A DNA stretch of 29,340 bases from DASQPA01 sp035644215. GTDB taxonomy: Bacteria > Acidobacteriota > Thermoanaerobaculia > Multivoradales > UBA5704. Positions within the stretch are counted from its first letter, which is position 1. Each line of letters begins with the position of its first letter. This document shows, in pieces, positions 23,214 to 29,340 of this stretch. The stretch covers positions 1-29,340 of the forward strand of contig DASQPA010000505.1 in NCBI GenBank assembly GCA_035644215.1. Direction: 5' to 3'. Both the position numbers and the translations under genes were made by a program. The notes beneath the pieces were generated by a model, which did not search any database, was not told where the DNA came from, and saw only the letters and a list, made by a program, of their open reading frames with translations.

Positions 23214-23600
23214 CTAGGCCGGCGCCTGGGTGGCGGCGGCGGGCAGGCGGTAGACGATGTCCAGGATCGACTCGTTGCGGAAGGGCTTCTTGACGTAGGC
23301 CGCGGCGCCGGCGCGCAGGCCGCGGATGGTGTCCTCTTCCTTCCCCTCGGTGCTGATGATGACCACCGGGATGGCGGCCAGGGCGGGGTCGGCCTTGACC
23401 TGGGTGAGGAACTCCAGGCCGTTCATCCGCGGCATGTTGATGTCCAGGAAGATGAGATCCGTGTCAGGATGCTCGGCGAGGCGCGCCAGCGCCTCCTGGC
23501 CGTCCAGGGCGCTCACCAGGACGGTCTTCGGCAGGATCACCGAGAACATCCGGTGAATGAGCTTCGAATCGTCGATCACCAGGATCTTGTTGGGCTGCAT
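23214..23600 (-). CDS. CheY-like single-domain response regulator
   Basis: 128 residues, a receiver domain with no output domain. The acidic pocket D10-D11, phospho-acceptor D53 (FLDINMP), S83 (IISTEG) and K105 (VKKPF) are all in place. It should be phosphorylated by a histidine kinase encoded elsewhere and act by protein contact. RBS GGGGGAA precedes the ATG. It begins 43 nt after the stop of the MacB-type permease on the same strand, so it may be read through from that operon, but no kinase lies nearby. Confidence 0.92.
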   Translation of the reverse strand: MQPNKILVIDDSKLIHRMFSVILPKTVLVSALDGQEALARLAEHPDTDLIFLDINMPRMNGLEFLTQVKADPALAAIPVVIISTEGKEEDTIRGLRAGAAAYVKKPFRNESILDIVYRLPAAATQAPA

Positions 23601-23643
23601 CGTTCCCCCGGAAAACTTGCCTCGAAGGATAGCACGATGAACT

Positions 23644-24879
23644 TCATTCGTAGTGCAGCGCCTCGATCGGATCGAGCGCCGCGGCCCGGGAGGCCGGGTA
23701 GATGCCGGAGGCGAGGCCCACCGCCATGGCGACCCCGGTCGAGATGAGGATCGCGGCCGGGGTGACGACCGTCGGCCAGCCGGCCCAGGCGGCCACGCCG
23801 CGGGCGATGGCGAGGCCCAGGGCCACCCCGCAGGCGCCGCCGATGAGGCTGATGGCGAACGACTCGACCATGAACTGGAAACGGATGTCGGCGCTCCGCG
23901 CCCCCACCGCCCGGCGCACCCCGATCTCCCGCGTCCGCTCCAAGACTGTCGCCAGCATGATGTTCATGATCCCGATCCCCCCGACGAGGAGGGAGATGCC
24001 GGCAATCGCCCCCATGACGGCGTTGAACAGCCGCTGGGTGCGCCGGCTCTGCTCGAAGAGCGCCTCGGGGACGACCAGCTCGTAGTCGGCCACCCCGCCG
24101 TGCAGGCGGTCGAGGAGCTCGCGCATCACCGGTGCCACTTTGGCGGCCGAGGTGCCATCCTTGAAACGGACGACGATCTCGTCGAGCGGCGAGGCCAGCG
24201 GATCGCGCTCGAACTTGCGCTCGGCGGTCGAGACCGGCAGGTAGATGGCGTTCGCCACCGTCCCCACGTTCACCCCCTGGAAGCTGTCGCCGCTCCCCCC
24301 CTGCGGGGCGAGCACGCCGACGACGGTCAGCCAGACGTCGTTGACCTTGAGGTCCTTCCCCACCGCCTCGCCGTAGCCGAAGAGGTCGCGCCGGACCCCA
24401 AAGCCGACGACGCAGACCTGGGCGTGGGTGCGCTCGTCGAGCGGGTCCAGGAAACGCCCCTCGGCGAGGGCTAAGTGGGCGAGCTCGGCCTGGCGGAAGG
24501 AGACCCCGTAGGCGGTGGCCGCCGTCTTCCCCGCCGCCGACAGCACCCGGTAGGGCTCGATCTTGACCACCGGCGCCGCCAGCTCGACCCCCGGCACGGC
24601 CTCGGTGAGGGCGGCGGCGTCGCGCGGCGAGACCCCCGGCGACTTGGCCCGGATCTCCTTCGCCTCCTCGTCGCGGAACGGCTTGGCGCGGACGAGGACG
24701 TTGCGGAGGCCCAGCCGCTCGACCAGCGACAGGGCCTGGCGCTCGGCCCCGGCGCCGATCGACAGCATGGCGATCACCGCTCCGACCCCGAAGATCATCC
24801 CCAGCATGGTGAGCGAGGAGCGCAGCTTGTGGACGGCCAGGTTGTCGACCGCCGTCCGGATCGCCTCGCCGGGGGTCAT
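23644..24879 (-). CDS. MacB/FtsX-type ABC transporter permease
   Basis: 411 residues. A membrane helix near 20-45 (SLTMLGMIFGVGAVIAMLS) follows a cytoplasmic start. A large periplasmic domain spans about 50-270, and a C-terminal FtsX-like block has three helices (about 280-310, 330-360, 375-400). The conserved TREIGVRRAVGA coupling segment and the YPASRAAALDPIEALHYE ending are typical of MacB permeases. Such permeases have no transport channel of their own and drive periplasmic substrates through an adaptor and outer-membrane tube. The ATPase domain or subunit is missing here. The ATG overlaps the stop of the preceding adaptor gene by 4 nt. Confidence 0.92.
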   Translation of the reverse strand: MTPGEAIRTAVDNLAVHKLRSSLTMLGMIFGVGAVIAMLSIGAGAERQALSLVERLGLRNVLVRAKPFRDEEAKEIRAKSPGVSPRDAAALTEAVPGVELAAPVVKIEPYRVLSAAGKTAATAYGVSFRQAELAHLALAEGRFLDPLDERTHAQVCVVGFGVRRDLFGYGEAVGKDLKVNDVWLTVVGVLAPQGGSGDSFQGVNVGTVANAIYLPVSTAERKFERDPLASPLDEIVVRFKDGTSAAKVAPVMRELLDRLHGGVADYELVVPEALFEQSRRTQRLFNAVMGAIAGISLLVGGIGIMNIMLATVLERTREIGVRRAVGARSADIRFQFMVESFAISLIGGACGVALGLAIARGVAAWAGWPTVVTPAAILISTGVAMAVGLASGIYPASRAAALDPIEALHYE

Positions 24880-26204
24880 GGCAGGGAAGGTGCGGCGGGA
24901 GAGGCGATGCGCGGCGGGGTGGGTGGCTTGGGCGCCCCAGGCGTCCCCTCGGGAGCGGCCGGAGCGGGACCGCGCTCGGGGTCCTCCAGGGCCACCACGT
25001 CACCCGCCCGCAGGCCGGCGGCGATCACCACCCGGCCCATGCCGGAGGGGCCGAGGGCGACCGGGACCGGCTGGAAGCTCTCTCCCTGCCGCCTGTAGAC
25101 CACGGTCCGGCCGCCGCGCTCGAACACCGCCTGGCGCGGCACGGCGAGGGCGTTCGGCACCTCGTCCAGGGTGAGGACGGCGCGCACCCGGGCGCCGGGC
25201 TTCATCCGCTCCGGGTCGGTGTGGTCGAGCGCCAGGACGACCGCGAAGTACTGCACCGGCGAGCCGCGCAGGCGCGGCTTGGCCAGCGAGTCGACGCGGG
25301 AGATGCGGGCGCGGTACGGGGTGCCGGGGGCCGATTCGAGCTCGACCGTCGCCGGCTTCCCCACCGCGAGCCCGCCGGCGTCGGCCTCCAGCACGTAGAC
25401 CAGGGCCTCCATCTGCGCCCGGTCCGGCAGGTCGGCGAGCGGCTGCCCCTGCCAGACCGAGTCGCCCACCCGCGCCGGGGTGTTCCGGTGGTCGCGGCGG
25501 AAGACCAGGATGCCGTCGTGCGGGGCGGTCACGACGAGCGACGCCAGTCCCTGGCGGGCCTGCTCGATCTTGAAGCTCGCCTGCCGCCCCTGGATGGCGA
25601 GCAGCGCGAGCTCGGCCTTCGACAGCCGCCCGCGCACCTGCTGCGCCTCGTGGGCATGGCGCTCCCGCACCGCCGCCAGGCTGCCGTCGAGCTCCGACTC
25701 GATGCGCTCGTGGCGCGAGAAGATCGTCTCGTCCTTCTTCTGGAAGCGGCGGGCGGCGTCGAGCTCCAGCTCCGCCACCTTGGCCGCGGCGGCGAGCTTC
25801 TCGACCTCGGCGGCGCTCTCGGCCCGCTCCTTCGCGGTCTTGAAGCGCGACTTGGCGAGGTCGTCCTCCGCATCGCGCAGGCTCTTCGTCAGATCGGTGG
25901 GATCGAAGCGGATGACCGGCTCGCCGGCCCGCACCAGGGCGCCCTCCGGGGCCAGCCAGGCGATGCGCAGCGGCCCTTCCACCCCGGGCGGCACGGAGAT
26001 CGCCGTCGCCCGGGTCGCCTTCAGGTTCCCCTCCGCCGGCACGCGGTGCACGAAGGGCTGCAGCCGGACCTCGACGGTGGGCAGGTCGGTCCGCCCGCGG
26101 CCCCTCCCGGACCCCGGCAGGAAGGCGGCGCCGGCCAGCACGGCGAGCAGGAGGCCGCCGCCGCCGAGCAGACGGAGGAGGCGGCCCGGTCCCACGCTCC
26201 TCAC
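24876..26204 (-). CDS. Periplasmic adaptor protein 3 (HlyD/MacA-like)
   Basis: 442 residues from a GTG that overlaps the preceding stop codon by 4 nt (GTGA). One N-terminal membrane helix (about 8-27) anchors it in the inner membrane. A barrel/lipoyl half follows (VPPGVEGPLRIAWLAPEGALVRAGEPVIRFD), then a coiled-coil hairpin of roughly 130 residues. The second lipoyl half (VTAPHDGILVFRRDH) and beta-barrel and membrane-proximal domains come next. The C-terminus is a Pro/Ala-rich tail. Adaptors of this family link an inner-membrane pump to an outer-membrane channel. The start was chosen by the overlap and the membrane helix; the open frame continues upstream as an antisense-type artefact of the GC-rich adaptor 2 gene. 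Confidence 0.85.
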   Translation of the reverse strand: MRSVGPGRLLRLLGGGGLLLAVLAGAAFLPGSGRGRGRTDLPTVEVRLQPFVHRVPAEGNLKATRATAISVPPGVEGPLRIAWLAPEGALVRAGEPVIRFDPTDLTKSLRDAEDDLAKSRFKTAKERAESAAEVEKLAAAAKVAELELDAARRFQKKDETIFSRHERIESELDGSLAAVRERHAHEAQQVRGRLSKAELALLAIQGRQASFKIEQARQGLASLVVTAPHDGILVFRRDHRNTPARVGDSVWQGQPLADLPDRAQMEALVYVLEADAGGLAVGKPATVELESAPGTPYRARISRVDSLAKPRLRGSPVQYFAVVLALDHTDPERMKPGARVRAVLTLDEVPNALAVPRQAVFERGGRTVVYRRQGESFQPVPVALGPSGMGRVVIAAGLRAGDVVALEDPERGPAPAAPEGTPGAPKPPTPPRIASPAAPSLP

Positions 26205-27442
26205 GCCCCCGCCCTTTCCTCGTACAGCCGCGCCGGAGCGCGCGCCACCCGGTCGCCCGGGGCGAGCCCCGAGAGCACCTCGACCGCCTGGCCGTTGCGC
26301 CGCCCGAGGCGCGGCCGCACCGCCTCGACCCCGAGCAGGGTCTTGCGATAGACCAGCGGCCCGGTAGCGGTGGCGAGCACCGCTTCGGCCGGCATCAAGA
26401 GGAGATGGTCGGCCCGGCCGGTCTCCGCCGTCCCCTGAAAGCGCATCCCGGGGCGCATGCGGAGCGGATCGGTCCGGTCGAGCTCCAGAGTGAGGCCGAC
26501 CACCTTCTGCCGCTCGGCCTCGGTGCGCTGCTCGACCGCGCTGCGGATCGACGCCACCCGGCCGGTGAAGACGGTGTCGGGATGGGCGTCGAGCCGCAGG
26601 CGGACGACCTGCCCGACGGCGACCCGGCCGGCGTCCGCCTCGTCGACGAAGGCGTCGGCGCGCATCCTGGCGAGGGAGGGGATCTCGATCACCTGCTGGC
26701 CCTCCCAGACCGCGTCCCCCACCTTCTTCTTCTCCCCACCGCGGTCGGCGACGTAGACCACGGTCCCGGCGCGCGGCGCCCGCACGGTCATCTGCTCGAT
26801 CTGCCGGCGGATCTCCGCCACCCGCGCCGCCGCCCGGTCGCGCTTGTCGGCGAGCTCGGCGACCTCGGCCGCACCGCTCTTCGCCGACAGCCGGAGCCGC
26901 TCCTTGACGTAGGCGATCTCCCGCTCGGCCAGGGCGAGCTCGGAGCGCGCCTCGACGAGGTCGTGGCTGGCGACGAGATCGGGCGGCACGTCCGCCTTGA
27001 GCGCGCTCGTCCGCCGCCGCCCCTCGGCCTCGGCGAGGTGCAGCTCGTCGTCGCCCCGGGCCTGGGCGAGGTTCGCCTGCTTCTTCTCCAGCTCCTGCTG
27101 GGCCGAGCTCGCCTCCCCCAGCTTCTCGACCAGCTTCTTCTGCAGCTCGGAGTCGTCGAGCTTCAAGACCGGCGTCCCCGTCCGCACCTCGGCCCCCTCG
27201 GGGGCCAGGTAGGCGATCTTCTGGTTCCACATGTCGGGGATCTGCGGCGGCCGCACGTAGGCCGAGTCGACCGCCGCCAGGGTGCCGGTCACCTCGACCC
27301 CCAGCACCAGGTCGTCCCGCCGCAGCTCGACCCAGCCGCCGGCGCCCTCCCCGGCAGCCCGGCCGGCAAACCACCAGCCGCCCACCGCGAGGCCGAGGAG
27401 GGCGATCCAGAGGAAACGCCACGGGCGCGTCTTCCCCTTCAT
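26201..27442 (-). CDS. Periplasmic adaptor protein 2 (HlyD/MacA-like)
   Basis: 413 residues from the ATG at 27442, preceded by GAGAGGGAGGCGGG. The N-terminal membrane helix is about residues 9-26. The lipoyl first half is KIAYLAPEGAEVRTGTPVLKLDD. A long Ala/Glu/Lys-rich coiled coil (about 85-210) follows, then the second lipoyl half (TVRAPRAGTVVYVADRGG). A beta-barrel (RMRADAFVDEADAGRVAVGQ) and the membrane-proximal domain complete it. It is clearly paralogous to the adaptors on either side. The start overlaps the adaptor 1 stop by 4 nt and the stop overlaps the adaptor 3 start by 4 nt. Confidence 0.88.
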   Translation of the reverse strand: MKGKTRPWRFLWIALLGLAVGGWWFAGRAAGEGAGGWVELRRDDLVLGVEVTGTLAAVDSAYVRPPQIPDMWNQKIAYLAPEGAEVRTGTPVLKLDDSELQKKLVEKLGEASSAQQELEKKQANLAQARGDDELHLAEAEGRRRTSALKADVPPDLVASHDLVEARSELALAEREIAYVKERLRLSAKSGAAEVAELADKRDRAAARVAEIRRQIEQMTVRAPRAGTVVYVADRGGEKKKVGDAVWEGQQVIEIPSLARMRADAFVDEADAGRVAVGQVVRLRLDAHPDTVFTGRVASIRSAVEQRTEAERQKVVGLTLELDRTDPLRMRPGMRFQGTAETGRADHLLLMPAEAVLATATGPLVYRKTLLGVEAVRPRLGRRNGQAVEVLSGLAPGDRVARAPARLYEERAGA

Positions 27443-28674
27443 CCCGCCTCCCTCTCCCGCCCTTCCGGCGCCGGGCGCAGGCGGGTGCCGGGAGTGAGCC
27501 CGGAGAGGACGACGCAGGCCGTGGCGTCGCAGTCCCCGAGCCGCACCGGCGCCGTCCCCCCGGCGGCGAGCCGGGCGCGAGCCGCGTCGCCCGCAGAATC
27601 GGCGGTCCATTCGAGCCCGGCGCGCGGGGCGAGCACCGCGTCCCGGGTCTCCGGTCCCAGCACCTCGACCTTGACCGACATGCCGGGACGCATGCGGGCG
27701 GCGTCGACCCGGTCGAGGCGCAGGCGGACCTTGAAGGCGCGCAGGAGCGAGCTGCGAGCCGACTCGCGCGCCACCGGGGCCACCGCGGCGACCCGGGCGG
27801 GGAAGCTCGTCCCCGGGTAGGCGTCCAGGGTGCAGACCGCCGCCATCCCTGGCCGCACCCGCCCGTCGTCGACGTCCGAGAGGGCGGCGTCGACGACCAG
27901 GGAGGCGAGATCGGGCAGGCTCATCACCGGCAGGCCGATCCAGACGTTGTCCCCCTCGTGCAGCTTGCGCCCCTCCCAGGGGTGCTCGCCGACGAGGACG
28001 ATGCCGGCGCGCGGCGCGGTCAAGACGAGGGCGGCGATGGCCCCCTCGGCGGCCCGGATCTCGCGCTCTGTCTTGGCGAGGTCCAGGCGGCGCACGTCGA
28101 GATCGGCGGCACTCGCCTTGCGCTGGGCGGCGAGGTCGGCCTCGGCCTTGGTCAACTCGGCCTCGGCGCGGCGCACGGCGAGCTGGCGGCTCTGGTATTC
28201 GTACCGCGAGAGCAGCTCCTGCGGCACCGCGGCGGCGAGCCGCGCCTTGGCGAGATCGGCCTTCTTCTGCTCGACGGCGAAGGTCTTCTCCGCCGTGGCC
28301 GCCGCTCCCTCGGCCTGGTCGCGCTCCAGGTCGGCGGCGGTCTGGGTGGCGGTGCTCCGCTTCTCTTCGAGGTCGGAGGTGAACTGGGAGTTGTCGAGCT
28401 CGACCAGCTTCTGGCCGGCCGCCACCGGCGTGCCGTCCTTCTCCATCCAGCGGATCTGCAGCTGCCAGGAGGAGGTGCTCGGCACGATCAGGGGGACGGC
28501 GCGCTCGGCGGCGAGCTCGCCGGTCAGGACCAGCCGCGGCCGCAGGTCCCCCCGCCGCACGATGAGGTCGCCGCGATCGCCGGGGTGCTCGCCGGCGGCG
28601 GCCCCGGTCTGTGCCCCCGCCCCGGCGCAGCCCAGGAGGGGGAGGAGGAGGAGCAGGGCGAGCGCGCGGAGCAT
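27439..28674 (-). CDS. Periplasmic adaptor lipoprotein 1 (HlyD/MacA-like)
   Basis: 411 residues. Unlike adaptors 2 and 3 it begins with a lipoprotein signal peptide: hydrophobic core (ALALLLLLPLL) and lipobox LLGC with C16 as the likely lipidated residue, so it is membrane-tethered by lipid rather than by a helix. The body has the same order: lipoyl half (QLQIRWMEKDGTPVAAGQKL), coiled coil (about 100-205), second lipoyl half (LTAPRAGIVLVGEH), and beta-barrel (SLVVDAALSDVDDGRVRPGM). A Cys pair near the end (GDCDATAC) could form a disulfide. GTAGGGGGG precedes the ATG. It starts 6 nt inside the region after lemA, whose stop it overlaps closely. Confidence 0.85.
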   Translation of the reverse strand: MLRALALLLLLPLLGCAGAGAQTGAAAGEHPGDRGDLIVRRGDLRPRLVLTGELAAERAVPLIVPSTSSWQLQIRWMEKDGTPVAAGQKLVELDNSQFTSDLEEKRSTATQTAADLERDQAEGAAATAEKTFAVEQKKADLAKARLAAAVPQELLSRYEYQSRQLAVRRAEAELTKAEADLAAQRKASAADLDVRRLDLAKTEREIRAAEGAIAALVLTAPRAGIVLVGEHPWEGRKLHEGDNVWIGLPVMSLPDLASLVVDAALSDVDDGRVRPGMAAVCTLDAYPGTSFPARVAAVAPVARESARSSLLRAFKVRLRLDRVDAARMRPGMSVKVEVLGPETRDAVLAPRAGLEWTADSAGDAARARLAAGGTAPVRLGDCDATACVVLSGLTPGTRLRPAPEGREREAG

Positions 28675-28679
28675 CCCCC

Positions 28680-29294
28680 CTACCGCCCTCCGAAGTCGAC
28701 CTTGGGAGCGGTCGCGGCGCCGGGCTGGGCGGTAAAGTAGGCCTTGGATTTGAACGGCCAGTGCAGGATGCCGATGAACCAGGCCGCCGGCACCCGGGCG
28801 ATGCGGGTGTTGTACTGTTGGGCGACCTCGTTGAAGCTGCGGCGTTCGACGGCGATGCGGTTCTCGGTCCCTTCGAGCTCGACCATCATGTCGCGGTAGC
28901 TCGCGACCGATTTCAAGTCCGGATACTGCTCGGAGACGACGAGGAGCCGCGACAGGGCGGACGAGAGGCCGTCCTGGGCCTGCTGGAACTTCTGGAAGGC
29001 CTGGGGATCGTTGAGCAGCTGCGGTGTCACCTGGAGGGAGCCGACCCGCGCCCGCGCCTCGACCACCTGGGTGAGGGTGTCCTTCTCGAAGCTCGAGGCC
29101 CCCTTGACCGTCGCCACCAGGTTGGGAATGAGATCGGCGCGCCGCTGGTAGACGCTCTCGACCTGCGCCCACTGCGCCTCGACCTGCTGCTGCGCCTCGA
29201 CCAGCCCGTTGTACACCCCGGTCGCCGACAGCGCCGCCACGATCCCGACGAGGACCAGGACCCCCACTACCGCCAGACACCCCATGCTCTTCAT
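28680..29294 (-). CDS. LemA family protein
   Basis: 204 residues, the usual length. An N-terminal membrane helix (about 5-25) is followed by a four-helix LemA body with the signature VYQRRADLIPNLV (about 48-60) and the later QYNTRIARVPAAWF segment. The bulk of the protein should lie outside the cytoplasm. LemA proteins are widespread but their biochemical role is not established. RBS GGAGGAAGG precedes the ATG. It is the first gene of the adaptor/permease run in this window; its stop is 5 nt before the adaptor 1 start, so it is probably co-transcribed. Whether another gene precedes it is outside the window. Confidence 0.93.
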   Translation of the reverse strand: MKSMGCLAVVGVLVLVGIVAALSATGVYNGLVEAQQQVEAQWAQVESVYQRRADLIPNLVATVKGASSFEKDTLTQVVEARARVGSLQVTPQLLNDPQAFQKFQQAQDGLSSALSRLLVVSEQYPDLKSVASYRDMMVELEGTENRIAVERRSFNEVAQQYNTRIARVPAAWFIGILHWPFKSKAYFTAQPGAATAPKVDFGGR

Positions 29295-29340
29295 CGCGCG
29301 CCTTCCTCCGATCGGTTCCCGCCCCTTGCCGCCGCTCTCA

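Noticed and set aside
24876..27422. 848-codon minus-strand frame as a fused adaptor
   Set aside because: The N-terminal 400 codons are an out-of-frame reading of adaptor 2. The true adaptor 3 begins at the GTG at 26204 with a membrane helix and a 4-nt overlap.

Overview
This is a gene-dense, very GC-rich bacterial chromosome segment with strong G/C bias at third codon positions and frequent TTG/GTG starts. The gene set (PhoH, PgpH-type HD hydrolase, YbeY, CorC-like protein, Era, RpiB, MurB, class II DAHP synthase) is ordinary bacterial housekeeping. The Glu-type RpiB, the sigma factor paired with a CxxC/TPR protein, and the MacB-type permease with several adaptors fit Acidobacteriota (Thermoanaerobaculia-like) best. 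That placement is inference from general character, not from a marker gene. No tRNA, rRNA, CRISPR array, transposase or prophage gene was found.

Layout. 1-338: no gene, one copy of a nested palindromic repeat. 339-2616 (minus): small secreted protein, sigma factor, overlapping zinc-finger/TPR protein. 2774-4094 (plus): membrane protein and zinc-ribbon membrane protein, followed by the second repeat copy. 4274-5455 (minus): metK. 5759-12072 (plus): phoH, pgpH-type HD hydrolase, ybeY, corC-like, era, mostly overlapping or closely spaced. 12187-12732 (plus): small HTH regulator with a near-leaderless promoter. 12754-13347 (minus): DUF84-like protein. 13346-15622 (plus): SpoU methyltransferase, rpiB, atypical murB. 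15627-17901 (minus): two near-identical AhpD-like proteins around a single-domain asparaginase, then an RNase-H-fold-like protein. 18000-18335 (minus): a small orphan transcription unit. 18332-20578 (minus): hydantoinase A-like protein. 20684-22084 (plus): class II DAHP synthase. 22089-22696 (minus): PIN toxin/antitoxin pair between two related hairpins. 22818-23057 (minus): Cys-rich secreted peptide. 23214-29294 (minus): lemA, three adaptor proteins and a MacB-type permease joined by 4-nt overlaps, then a CheY-like protein.

Most notable signals: (1) ybeY carries an in-frame insertion of about 126 bp made of a long palindrome of tandem GGACGAACAC-type units, in the loop between the VLSFP and LGD motifs. 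(2) The small unit at 18000-18335 has a TTGACA promoter, a perfect 10-bp terminator hairpin and a 17-nt stretch complementary to the 3' tail of 16S rRNA. (3) Two copies of a REP/BIME-like nested palindrome end genes, one supplying a stop codon. (4) Three consecutive paralogous adaptors feed one ATPase-less MacB-type permease. (5) The toxin-antitoxin pair is bracketed by hairpins sharing a 14-bp loop.
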